Shown: positions 48,980-57,331 of the stretch, piece after piece | Numbering within the stretch: the stretch's first letter is position 1 | Layout of the letters: every line of letters starts with the position of its first letter | Assembly: GCA_017744365.1 (NCBI GenBank) | Contig: JAGIBL010000002.1 | Span: 558,001 to 622,000, forward strand | DNA: 64,000 nucleotides | Direction of reading: 5' to 3' | From: Nocardioidaceae bacterium | Lineage (GTDB): Bacteria; Actinomycetota; Actinomycetes; Propionibacteriales; Nocardioidaceae | Translations under genes and position numbers: made by a program | The notes under the pieces: generated by a model | The model's database searches: none | What the model saw: the letters and a program-made list of their open reading frames with translations, nothing else | Told to the model about the DNA's origin: nothing

Positions 48980-49912
48980 ATGGGATCAAGGTCTTCGTTT
49001 GTTCGGATGATGCGGCACGGTGCGGTGCTGCTCGCGCTGGTCGTGGGGTTGGTCGCGGTACCGGTGACGTCGGCCAGCGCGGCGACGTACACCTCGTTCC
49101 GGGATGTCGCTGCGGTTCCGAACGCCAACCGTGCAACGACCACCGAGGGGTTCGCGGCGGGGTCCCGCTACCTGTACTCGGTGAAGATCAAGGACAACGA
49201 GCGGGCGGTCATCTACCGGGTCGACAAGTCGAGCGGCGCCAGGAAGCTGATGACCAACCGTGCCAACGGCACCACGTCCGTCAAGGGCCTGTGGCATGCG
49301 AACGACATGACCCTCGTGACCATCGGTGGTCGGCAGTACCTGTACGTCGTCACGATGAAGCCAACCGGCGCCCAGCTGGTGAAGCTGCGCCTCCGCGGCG
49401 CCTCGTACGAGAAGGTCGGACGCTTCAAGCTGCGCGACAGCGCCGGGGCGGTGGTCCCGGCGCACGCTGTGAACGTCGTGGCCGTTTCGCCATCTCGGAT
49501 CAAGTTCTTCTTCGCCTCCGTCGATCAGTTCTACCGGGGCACCATCAAGCCCGGCGCCAGCTCCGGAACCATTGCCTTGACCGCGGCCTTCACGGTCGAC
49601 CTGGCCAACCCGGTCGGCGAAAGGCTTCCCGGGGTCACCAACCGGCAAGGCATCTACTACGACAAGACCCGCAGTGACCTGTACGTGCCGCTGACCGGCG
49701 GCAACACCAGCGTCGTGCTGGTCTTCCACGGCGTGACCTGGAAGACCACCGGGCGGCGCCGCGCCGCTGCCAAGCCGTACTTCAAGGTCGTCTCGAAGGA
49801 CAGGCTGTTCGAGATCGAAGGGGTGGGCCTGAGCGGCGACCGCCTGTACTTCAACACCAACCGCCCGCACAACAGGGACGGAATCCACGTGTTCACCCGG
49901 TTCCGCGCGTAG
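48980..49912 (+). CDS. Secreted beta-rich hypothetical protein
   Basis: This 310-residue protein has a Sec signal peptide (hydrophobic stretch AVLLALVVGLVAVPVTSASA, about residues 15-34). The mature part consists of short beta-type repeats (YLYSVKIKDNERAVIYRVDK, LVTIGGRQYLYVVTMKP, SDLYVPLTGGNTSVVLVFHG), which suggests a beta-propeller. No catalytic motif was seen. GGAGGGG lies 3-9 bases before the ATG. It lies alone between tRNA genes. Codon use is slightly lower in GC than typical for the window, so recent acquisition is possible. Confidence 0.75.
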   Translation: MGSRSSFVRMMRHGAVLLALVVGLVAVPVTSASAATYTSFRDVAAVPNANRATTTEGFAAGSRYLYSVKIKDNERAVIYRVDKSSGARKLMTNRANGTTSVKGLWHANDMTLVTIGGRQYLYVVTMKPTGAQLVKLRLRGASYEKVGRFKLRDSAGAVVPAHAVNVVAVSPSRIKFFFASVDQFYRGTIKPGASSGTIALTAAFTVDLANPVGERLPGVTNRQGIYYDKTRSDLYVPLTGGNTSVVLVFHGVTWKTTGRRRAAAKPYFKVVSKDRLFEIEGVGLSGDRLYFNTNRPHNRDGIHVFTRFRA

Positions 49913-49988
49913 GGGGACGGCCGATTTCAGAGTCGGGCCGGTGATGCGTTAGCATTCCGTGGCTCCTGAAGTTGGAGCCGACAAGCCA

Positions 49989-50062
49989 GGCCCCGTAGCG
50001 CAGTTGGTTAGCGCGCCGCCCTGTCACGGCGGAGGCCGCGGGTTCGAGTCCCGTCGGGGTCG
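49989..50062 (+). tRNA. tRNA-Asp (anticodon GTC)
   Basis: This 74-base gene has acceptor GGCCCCG pairing with CGGGGTC, anticodon arm CCGCC-CTGTCAC-GGCGG with GTC at 50023-50025, and a normal T arm. CCA is not encoded. Confidence 0.95.
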
Positions 50063-50073
50063 CAGAGACGAAG

Positions 50074-50095
50074 CCCCGGACCGCAAGGTCCGGGG
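50074..50095 (+). terminator. Terminator after tRNA-Asp
   Basis: CCCCGGACC-GCAA-GGTCCGGGG is a perfect 9-bp stem with a stable GCAA loop, followed by GTTCTCTGGTTT. It lies 12 bases after the tRNA. Confidence 0.85.
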
Positions 50096-50164
50096 GTTCT
50101 CTGGTTTCCGGGTCAGGGTAAATCCTGATGGCCGCGCCCCCCGGGTCCTTGCGAGAGTGGTCCC

Positions 50165-50947
50165 ATGACCGCCACCGCGATCCCCCAGACCGCCGCTGCC
50201 CGGGCCATCGATCTCACCAAGGTCTACGGCTCGGGAGCCTCCGAGGTCCGTGCCCTCGACGGGGTCACCGTCGACCTGAACGCGGGCGAGTTCACCGCGA
50301 TCATGGGGCCCTCGGGCTCCGGCAAGTCCACCCTGATGCACTGCCTGGCCGCGCTCGACACCCCGACCGCGGGCCAGGTCACCATCGACGGCGTCGAGCT
50401 GGCCCGCCTCGGCGACAAGAACCTGACCACCCTGCGCCGGGAGCGGATCGGGTTCGTCTTCCAGGCGTTCAACCTGATCCCGACGCTGACCGCGCAGGAG
50501 AACATCCTGCTGCCGCTCTCGCTGGCCGGCCGCAAGCCCGACCAGGCCTGGTTCGACACGGTCATCGAGGCGGTCGGCCTGCGCGACCGGCTCGGGCACC
50601 GGCCCAGCGAGATGTCCGGCGGACAGCAGCAGCGCGTCGCCTGCGCCCGCGCGATGGTGAGCAAGCCGTCGATCATCTTCGCCGACGAGCCGACCGGCAA
50701 CCTCGACTCGGTCTCGGGCGCCGACGTGCTGAGCTTCCTGCGCCGCTCGGTCGACGACTTCGGCCAGACGATCGTGATGGTCACCCACGACGCGCTCGCC
50801 GCCTCGCACTGCGACCGGGTGGTCTTCCTCGCCGACGGCCGCATCGTCGACGAGCTCGCCCACCCCAGCCGCGAGCAGATCCTCGAGCACATCACCGAGC
50901 TGCAGGCCGCCGCGGCGGCCCGGGCAGCGTCGCGCGCGGAGGCCTGA
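50165..50947 (+). CDS. ABC transporter ATP-binding protein (MacB/LolD-like)
   Basis: This 260-residue ATPase has Walker A GPSGSGKST (about residues 41-49), signature MSGGQQQRVACARAM and Walker B IIFADEPTGNLDS, the last being typical of the MacB/FtsE/LolD group. It powers the FtsX-type permease that starts within its stop codon. Such pairs export peptides or lipoproteins, or act as mechanical transducers at the envelope. The start is an ATG just downstream of a weak GAGAGTGG. The N-terminus carries a short Ala/Thr extension. Confidence 0.93.
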   Translation: MTATAIPQTAAARAIDLTKVYGSGASEVRALDGVTVDLNAGEFTAIMGPSGSGKSTLMHCLAALDTPTAGQVTIDGVELARLGDKNLTTLRRERIGFVFQAFNLIPTLTAQENILLPLSLAGRKPDQAWFDTVIEAVGLRDRLGHRPSEMSGGQQQRVACARAMVSKPSIIFADEPTGNLDSVSGADVLSFLRRSVDDFGQTIVMVTHDALAASHCDRVVFLADGRIVDELAHPSREQILEHITELQAAAAARAASRAEA

Positions 50948-53487
50948 TGTTCAAGCTCACCCTGCGCAACCTCGCCGCCCGGAAGATGCGGCTGCTGATG
51001 AGCGCGCTCGCGATCGTGCTCGGCGTCGCTTTCCTCTCCGGCGTCCTGGTCTTCTCGCACGGCCTCGGCAAGACCTTCGACGGGATCATCCAGGGCACCA
51101 CCCCGGACGGCGTGGTCCGCGTCGAGGGCGCCGAGTCGTTCACCGCGGGAGAGAACGGGGTCGCCTCCGCGACCCTCTCCCCCGACGTCGTACGACGCCT
51201 CGCCGCACTGCCCGAGGTGGCCCGCGCGGACGGCAGCGTCGACGGGTTCGGGATGTACGTGGTGGACGCGAAGGGCAAGCTGCTCGGCGGCACCGGCGCC
51301 CCGACGCTCGCGTTCAACCGCACCAACACCCCGAACATGGACGGCGACCACATCCTCAAGCTGCTGCACGGGCGCTGGTCGCACGGAGCCGGCGAGATCG
51401 TGCTCGACGAGGGCTCCGCGGACAAGGCCGGCTACCACGTCGGGGACACGGTCACCCTGATGGCGCCGTACGGCGAGCTGCGCCGCACCGCGACGCTCGT
51501 CGGCACCGCCGAGTTCAACCGCGGCGGCACCGCCGGGGCGACCCTCATCATCTTCGACACCGCGGGCGCGCAGCAGGTCTTCCTGGGCGGGCGCGACGCC
51601 TTCACCACCATCAACCTGACCGCCGCGCCCGGGGTCTCCCAGCAGGCGCTGACCAAGGCCGCGGACACGGTGCTCCCGGACGGGTTCGAGGCGGTGCGCG
51701 GCGACGTCGTGGTGCGCGAGTCCAAGGACGCGACCAGCCAGTTCCTCGACGTCATCGACACCTTCCTGCTGGTGTTCGCGCTGATCGCGGTCGTGGTCGG
51801 CGGGTTCATCATCGTCAACACCTTCTCGATCCTGGTCGCGCAGCGCACGCGCGAGTCAGCGCTGCTGCGGGCCCTGGGCGCCAGTCGCCGGCAGGTGACG
51901 GCCTCGGTGCTCGTCGAGGCGTTCGTGATGGCGCTGCTCGCCTCGACCATCGGCATCGGCCTGGGCTGGGCGCTGGCGCGCGGGCTGGCGGCGATGTTCA
52001 GCAGCGTCGGCCTGGACATCGAGGGCACCTTCCTGACCCTGTCCACCACGACAGTGGTCATCAGCTACGCGGTCGGCATGGTGGTCACACTCGTCGCGGC
52101 GCTGCTGCCCGCTCGCCGGGCCGGCAAGGTCGCGCCGGTGGCAGCGATGTCGGCCGACAACGTCCCCGCGAAGGGATCGCTGCGCCGCCGTACGGTGCTC
52201 GGCGGCATCGCCCTCGTGGTCGCCGCCCTGGCCGCGAGCGCCGGACTGGCCGGCGCCCCGGGCATGCCGGCCGCGGCCTGGGTGGGCGTCGGCGGCTTCG
52301 TCGCCCTCCTCACTGTCGCCGCGCTGAGCCCGGTGATCGGCCGGCCGGTGCTGACCGCGTGCCGCAACGTGTTCGTGCGGCTGTTCGGCGCCCCGGGCCG
52401 GCTCGCCGGGGAGAACGCGCTGCGCGACCCGCGGCGGACCGGCGCGACCGCGTCGGCGCTGATGATCGGGCTCGCCCTGGTCTCCACGATCGCGGTGATG
52501 GCGTCCTCGATGAACAAGTCCATCGGCGACCTGGTCGACAAGCAGTTCTCGCCGGACTTCCGGGTGCAGGCGGTGATCTTCGCGCCGTTCTCGACCGAGG
52601 TTGGCGACCGGATGAGCGACGTGGACGGGGTCGCGACGGTGAGCCGCCAGCAGGCGGTCAGCGCGAAGATCGAGGGCAAGACCACCACGATCAGCGCGGT
52701 CGACGGCGCCTTCGGCCGGGTTGCCGAGCTCAAGGCGGTCGCCGGGTCCGCGGACAGCGACAAGGCGCTGGTCTTCGAGGACACCGCGAAGAAGCACGGC
52801 TGGAAGGTCGGCTCGGTGATCCGGCTGTCGTTCCCGGCCGGCAAGAAGGTGGCCGTGCCGATCGGCGGCATCATCGAGGAGAACGTGATGGCCTTCGACA
52901 TCAACGTGCCCCTCTCCGTCGTACGCGAGGCCGGGATCTCGCGGCAGGACAACGTGCTCAACGTCGTCCTGAAGAAGGACGCGAAGGCGAGCGCGGTGCA
53001 GAAGAAGCTCGACGACGTGGTCGAGGACGCGCCGCTGCTGCAGGTCTTCGACAAGGCCAGCTTCGCCGAGGAGATCCGCGGCCAGGTCAACCAGCTGCTC
53101 TACATGATCTACGGGCTGCTCGCGCTGGCCATCGTGATCGCGGTGATCGGCATCGTGAACACCCTCGGCCTCTCGGTGCTCGAACGCACCCGCGAGGTCG
53201 GCCTGCTGCGCGCGGTCGGGATGACCCGGCGGCAGCTGCGCCGCACGATCACTCTGGAGTCGGTGGCGATCGCGGTCCTCGGCGCGGTGCTCGGGATGGC
53301 GCTGGGGCTGGTGTTCGGGGTACTGGTGCGGCAGGTGCTCAAGGACGACCTGACCTCGCTGGCGCTGCCGTTCGGGCAGCTGGTGGTCTTCGCGATCATC
53401 GCGGTCATCGTCGGGGTGCTGGCCGCGGTCATCCCCGCCGTACGGGCCTCCCGGCTCAACGTGCTGGCGGCCATCGCGACGGAGTAG
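50947..53487 (+). CDS. ABC transporter permease, FtsX/MacB type
   Basis: This 846-residue membrane protein has an N-terminal transmembrane helix (about 15-37), an extracellular MacB-type domain, an FtsX block (about 260-385, including NTFSILVAQRTRESALLRAL), a second extracellular domain and a final FtsX block (about 715-845, with IVNTLGLSVLERTREVGLLR). This double-FtsX arrangement is the usual actinobacterial form. Substrate unknown. Its stop is directly next to the stop of a convergent TetR gene, leaving no room for a separate terminator between them. Confidence 0.92.
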   Translation: MFKLTLRNLAARKMRLLMSALAIVLGVAFLSGVLVFSHGLGKTFDGIIQGTTPDGVVRVEGAESFTAGENGVASATLSPDVVRRLAALPEVARADGSVDGFGMYVVDAKGKLLGGTGAPTLAFNRTNTPNMDGDHILKLLHGRWSHGAGEIVLDEGSADKAGYHVGDTVTLMAPYGELRRTATLVGTAEFNRGGTAGATLIIFDTAGAQQVFLGGRDAFTTINLTAAPGVSQQALTKAADTVLPDGFEAVRGDVVVRESKDATSQFLDVIDTFLLVFALIAVVVGGFIIVNTFSILVAQRTRESALLRALGASRRQVTASVLVEAFVMALLASTIGIGLGWALARGLAAMFSSVGLDIEGTFLTLSTTTVVISYAVGMVVTLVAALLPARRAGKVAPVAAMSADNVPAKGSLRRRTVLGGIALVVAALAASAGLAGAPGMPAAAWVGVGGFVALLTVAALSPVIGRPVLTACRNVFVRLFGAPGRLAGENALRDPRRTGATASALMIGLALVSTIAVMASSMNKSIGDLVDKQFSPDFRVQAVIFAPFSTEVGDRMSDVDGVATVSRQQAVSAKIEGKTTTISAVDGAFGRVAELKAVAGSADSDKALVFEDTAKKHGWKVGSVIRLSFPAGKKVAVPIGGIIEENVMAFDINVPLSVVREAGISRQDNVLNVVLKKDAKASAVQKKLDDVVEDAPLLQVFDKASFAEEIRGQVNQLLYMIYGLLALAIVIAVIGIVNTLGLSVLERTREVGLLRAVGMTRRQLRRTITLESVAIAVLGAVLGMALGLVFGVLVRQVLKDDLTSLALPFGQLVVFAIIAVIVGVLAAVIPAVRASRLNVLAAIATE

Positions 53488-54096
53488 CTACAGCCGGCCC
53501 AGGTCCTCGCGCGACAGGGAGGGGCCGGTCAGCGGGCCACCCGGCGTGCGCAGGCCGCGCAGGAACAGCTCGAGGTGCCGGCGGGCCAGCTCGTCCTTGA
53601 GCTCGGTGGGCATCGGGCCGGGCAGCGGCCGGGCGATCCGGACGAGCATCATGCCGACGTCGGCGAAGGTGACGTCCTCGGGCAGGTCGCCGCTCTCCCG
53701 CGCCGCGTCGACCAGTGCCTCGACCGCCTTCGCCGAGGCCTCGCGGGCCGCATCCATCTCGGCATCGCCGTGGATCACCAGGTCGAGCACCTGGGGCATC
53801 ACCGCGGAGACCCGCAGCTCCAGGGCCAGCCGCAGGTAGGTGGCCAGCGCCTCGAACGGGTCCTCGGTCTCGGCGGCCCGCTCGGCGGCGTCCCGGGTCT
53901 GGGCCAGGGCGTCGAGCACCACCGCGCGCAGCAGCGCGTCCCGGTCCGGGAACCGGCGGTAGAGCGTGCCGATGCCGACGCCGGCGAGCTTGGCGACCTC
54001 GTCGAGCGGGACGTTCGGGCCGCGCTCGGAGATCAGCTCGCGGGCGGCCGCGAGCAGCCGTTCGGCGTTGCGGCGGGCGTCGGCACGCATGGTCAT
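53488..54096 (-). CDS. TetR-family repressor of the adjacent efflux gene
   Basis: This 202-residue protein has an N-terminal HTH (VPLDEVAKLAGVGIGTLYRR, about residues 29-48) of the TetR family and a helical ligand-binding C-terminus. It is divergent from an MFS drug-exporter gene, with two near-identical operator repeats in between, so it almost certainly represses that gene and itself until a drug binds. An ATG at 54096 gives MTMRADARR; a second one two codons later is possible. Confidence 0.93.
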   Translation of the reverse strand: MTMRADARRNAERLLAAARELISERGPNVPLDEVAKLAGVGIGTLYRRFPDRDALLRAVVLDALAQTRDAAERAAETEDPFEALATYLRLALELRVSAVMPQVLDLVIHGDAEMDAAREASAKAVEALVDAARESGDLPEDVTFADVGMMLVRIARPLPGPMPTELKDELARRHLELFLRGLRTPGGPLTGPSLSREDLGRL

Positions 54097-54115
54097 GCGC
54101 TGGATCGTATCCCAA

Positions 54116-54189
54116 GCGGAGGATATTTCTCCATTTCTCTTGACATACCGCGCGGGCGCGTGTCACCTTGAAGCGGAGGAAAATTCTCC
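54116..54189. promoter_or_regulatory. Twin TetR operators in the tetR/MFS promoter
   Basis: GCGGAGGATATTTCTCC at 54116-54132 and GCGGAGGAAAATTCTCC at 54173-54189 differ at two bases and share the palindrome GGAG-N7-CTCC. They flank a TTGACA -35 box at 54140-54145. The second ends 16 bases before the MFS start codon. Confidence 0.8.
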
Positions 54190-54205
54190 AGTTAGGAGCA
54201 AGGAC

Positions 54206-55615
54206 ATGACTTCGACCGTCACGGCCCCCGCCGGCACCAGCCGCTGGGTCGCGCTCGGCGTGATCGCCGTCGCGCAGCTGATGGTCGCCCTGGACGCGAC
54301 CATCGTGAACGTCGCGCTGCCCACCGCGCAGCGCGCTCTCGACTTCGACGACGCCCAGCGCTCGTGGGTCATCACCGCGTACACGCTCTCGTTCGCCGGG
54401 CTGCTGCTCCTCGGCGGCCGGCTGGCCGACCGGGTCGGCCGTCGCCGGGCGATGATGACCGGCCTGGTCGGCTTCGCGGCCAGCTCGGCGCTGGCCGGTG
54501 CCGCCCCGTCCTTCGGCGTCCTGGTCGCCGGCCGGGCGCTGCAGGGCGGGTTCGCCGCGATGATGGCGCCGGCCGCGCTCTCGCTGATCGCGGTCACCTT
54601 CACCGAGCCGCGCGAGCGCGGCAAGGCGTTCGGCATCTTCGGCGCGGTCGCCAGCAGCGGCGCGGTCACCGGGCTGCTGCTCGGCGGCGCTCTCACCGAG
54701 TACGCCGGCTGGCGCTGGTGCCTGTACGTCAACGTGCTGATCGCCGCGGGCGCGCTCCTCGTCGGCTCGCGGGCCCTGCCGCGCGGCGACGGCTACCCGG
54801 CGCCGGTCGACGTGATCTCCGGCGTGCTCGCCACCGCCGGGCTGGCCGCGGTCGTGTACGGCGCCAGCGAGGCCGCCACGCACGGCTGGTCCTCGGCGCG
54901 GGTGCTCGTCCCGGGTCTCACCGGCCTCGGCCTGGGCATGCTGTTCCTGCTGCGTCAGCGACTCGCCGCCCACCCGCTGCTGCCGCTCTCGATCCTGGCC
55001 GACCGGTCCCGCGCGAGCGCCTACCTGGCCACCGCGACCTCGGTGATCGGCACCTTCGGGATGTTCCTCATGCTCACCTACCACTTCCAGGTGGTGCTCG
55101 GGTACAGCCCGCTGCACACCGGCGTCGCGTTCCTGCCGCTCAACGTCGCGGTCATCGCCTCCTCCGGTCTGGCCAGCAGGCTGATGACCTCGGCACCGGC
55201 ACGGGTGCTGGTCGCCCCCGGCCTGCTGGTCGCGGCGGTCGGGCTGACCCTGCTCACCCGGCTGTCGCCGGACAGCGGCTACGCGACCCTGATCCTGCCG
55301 GCGATGGTGCTCGTCGGGCTCGGCGTCGGGATGGTCTTCACCCCGTCCATCGGCGTGGCCACCTCCGGGGTCGACCCGCGGATGGCCGGTGTCGCCGCCG
55401 CGACCGCGAACACTGCGATGCAGATCGGGGGCAGCGTCGGCACCGCGGTGCTCAACACCATCGCGATCGACGCGACGTCAGGATTCGGCGGCAGCCCGGC
55501 CGCCGCGATCGTGCACGGCTTCGCGACCGCGACCGGCTGGGCCGCCGTCGTCCTGGTCGTGGTGGCCGCCGTCGTCGCCCTGGGGCTGGACGCCCGGGCG
55601 CACACTCATCGATAA
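54206..55615 (+). CDS. MFS multidrug exporter (DHA2/EmrB-QacA type, 14 TM)
   Basis: This 469-residue protein has about 14 transmembrane helices. The DHA2 motif LDATIVNVALPTAQRALDF is present near residue 28, as are GGRLADRVGRRRAMM (motif A) and the motif C region GAVASSGAVTGLLLGGALTE. It exports drugs or toxic metabolites against the proton gradient. The ATG at 54206 follows AGGAG. It is controlled by the divergent TetR through the twin operators. A VOC protein gene follows 10 bases later and is probably cotranscribed. Confidence 0.93.
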   Translation: MTSTVTAPAGTSRWVALGVIAVAQLMVALDATIVNVALPTAQRALDFDDAQRSWVITAYTLSFAGLLLLGGRLADRVGRRRAMMTGLVGFAASSALAGAAPSFGVLVAGRALQGGFAAMMAPAALSLIAVTFTEPRERGKAFGIFGAVASSGAVTGLLLGGALTEYAGWRWCLYVNVLIAAGALLVGSRALPRGDGYPAPVDVISGVLATAGLAAVVYGASEAATHGWSSARVLVPGLTGLGLGMLFLLRQRLAAHPLLPLSILADRSRASAYLATATSVIGTFGMFLMLTYHFQVVLGYSPLHTGVAFLPLNVAVIASSGLASRLMTSAPARVLVAPGLLVAAVGLTLLTRLSPDSGYATLILPAMVLVGLGVGMVFTPSIGVATSGVDPRMAGVAAATANTAMQIGGSVGTAVLNTIAIDATSGFGGSPAAAIVHGFATATGWAAVVLVVVAAVVALGLDARAHTHR

Positions 55616-55625
55616 GGAGATCACC

Positions 55626-56006
55626 ATGAGCATCGAGCTGAACCACACCATCGTGCACGTCCCCGACCGCGACGCCGGCGCCCGCGAGGTCGCCTCGCTG
55701 CTCGGCCTCGAGGAGCCCACCCGCTACGGGCCGTTCGCGGTCGTCGAGCTGGCCAACGGGGTGACCCTGGACTTCATGACCGACGACGGCGAGATCGCCG
55801 TGCAGCACTACGCCTTCCTGGTCGGCGAGGAGGAGTTCACCGCGATCCACGGCCGCATCGTCGAGCGCGGACAGACCTTCTGGGCAGATCCGTTCCGGCA
55901 GTCGCCGTACGAGATCAACACCAACGACGGCGGCCGCGGGCTCTACTGGGAGGGTCCGGGCGGGCACAACCTGGAGATCATCACGGTCCCGTACGGCGGC
56001 GCCTGA
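55626..56006 (+). CDS. VOC (glyoxalase/bleomycin resistance) family protein
   Basis: This 126-residue protein has the paired beta-alpha-beta modules of the VOC fold. It begins MSIELNHTIVHVPDRDAGAR and ends WEGPGGHNLEIITVPYG, with a His and a Glu at the usual metal positions. It may bind or modify the compound exported by the adjacent MFS protein (inference from operon position). AAGGAG lies just upstream of the ATG. Confidence 0.88.
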   Translation: MSIELNHTIVHVPDRDAGAREVASLLGLEEPTRYGPFAVVELANGVTLDFMTDDGEIAVQHYAFLVGEEEFTAIHGRIVERGQTFWADPFRQSPYEINTNDGGRGLYWEGPGGHNLEIITVPYGGA

Positions 56007-56010
56007 TCCG

Positions 56011-57261
56011 TCAGGGCCCCAGAGCGGTGATCGGGATGACGTGCACGCCGTCGGACCGCACCCCGGCATACCCGGTGCTGGTGATGACGCCGAGGACGGT
56101 GGGATCACCATGACGGGTCGTGTCGACACTCTGAGCGAACCGGAGGAGCGACGTCGCGGCCTTGTCGGCGGCGTCGGCATCGAGCTTGATCTCGAAGGCT
56201 CCCCATCGACCGTCTGGCAACGAGATGACAGCGTCGACTTCGCGGCCGTTGGCATCCCGCCACGAGTCCACGACGCCGCCGAGTGGCTGGGCGTAGATCC
56301 GCAGGTCGCGGACCACGAGGGCCTCGAAGTGGAATCCAGCCGCGTTCAGGTCGGCCAGCAGATCGCCGCTTCCGACCCCGAGCGCCGCCGTGCCGATCGA
56401 CGGATCGACGAAGTACCGCACCGGTGCGTTCCGCAGGCGCGTGGTCGAGCGCATGTGCGGCTGCCAGGCCTCCGAGTTGTCGATCAGCATCAGCCGGTCG
56501 AGTGCGTCGAGATAGCCGGTCAGCGTCTCGGACGCGACGGCGCCCCGGTCACCGCCGACGTCCTTGGCGATCTCGGTCAGCTTCACCGCCTGACCGACCG
56601 ATCGACCCAGCGATGCGAACAGCCGGGCGATGTTGCGCGGGTTGCGGCGTGGACCGGCCGCTGGGAGATCCACCTCCGCGATCTGACGGAGGTAGTCGGC
56701 GAGCCAGGTGCGGGCGTCGGCCTCGCTGGAGTCGAGCAGGCCGGGCCAGCCTCCGACCACCACGCGCTCCATCAGGTCCGGCACGGTCAAACCATTGTCA
56801 CGGGCCAGGGACGGCTCGCCCGCGAACAGCGCCGCGATCGACACGTCACCGTTCGAGTGGCCCGATTCGTGCAGGCTCATCGGGCGCATCCGCAGCGTTC
56901 CGATCCGACCCGCACCCGAGTGGCGCGCCGCGTCGTCACGAGGGGTCGCGGACCCGGTGAGCAGGTACAGGCCGCGCTCGCCACGATCGTCGACCTGCCG
57001 GCGCACTCTGTTCCAAAGATCCGGCTCGACCTGCCACTCGTCGAACAGGATCGGGGTCGGCTGGTCGAAGAGTGCCTGCGCGTTGACCCTGACGGCCGCG
57101 CGGGCATTCGCGTCCTCATCGAGACGCACGACAGTCTTCGCGAGTCGAGAGGCGCTGGCGGTCTTGCCGCAGGCCTTGGGGCCTTCGAGGAGCACGGCTC
57201 CCATCGCCGACATCCGGGCGGCCAGCTCGCCGTCGGCGACCCGGTCCCGATAGTCACTCAT
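56011..57261 (-). CDS. AAA ATPase with DUF4143 domain
   Basis: This 416-residue protein has Walker A LLEGPKACGKTASA (about residues 24-37), a Walker B-like ILFDEWQ and a sensor region LLTGSATPRDDA. A C-terminal DUF4143 domain (about 200-400) contains a nuclease-like pattern near REVDAVISLPDGRWGAFEIK. These proteins are widespread, and their role is unknown. No Shine-Dalgarno sequence is visible. Three 23-bp direct repeats begin 5 bases before the ATG at 57261 and may be its own binding sites. Confidence 0.88.
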   Translation of the reverse strand: MSDYRDRVADGELAARMSAMGAVLLEGPKACGKTASASRLAKTVVRLDEDANARAAVRVNAQALFDQPTPILFDEWQVEPDLWNRVRRQVDDRGERGLYLLTGSATPRDDAARHSGAGRIGTLRMRPMSLHESGHSNGDVSIAALFAGEPSLARDNGLTVPDLMERVVVGGWPGLLDSSEADARTWLADYLRQIAEVDLPAAGPRRNPRNIARLFASLGRSVGQAVKLTEIAKDVGGDRGAVASETLTGYLDALDRLMLIDNSEAWQPHMRSTTRLRNAPVRYFVDPSIGTAALGVGSGDLLADLNAAGFHFEALVVRDLRIYAQPLGGVVDSWRDANGREVDAVISLPDGRWGAFEIKLDADAADKAATSLLRFAQSVDTTRHGDPTVLGVITSTGYAGVRSDGVHVIPITALGP

Positions 57262-57266
57262 GGGTG

Positions 57267-57331
57267 AAGTCTATGTTTTGCCTAACGCGAAGTCTATGTT
57301 TTGCCTAAATCGAGATCGATGTTTTGCCTAA
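57267..57331. repeat. Three 23-bp-spaced direct repeats before the DUF4143 gene
   Basis: AAGTCTATGTTTTGCCTAA is perfect at 57267-57285 and 57290-57308. A diverged third copy, AGATCGATGTTTTGCCTAA, lies at 57313-57331. The unit is AT-rich against the GC-rich background. The third copy supplies the stop codon of the next gene (57328). Confidence 0.88.
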
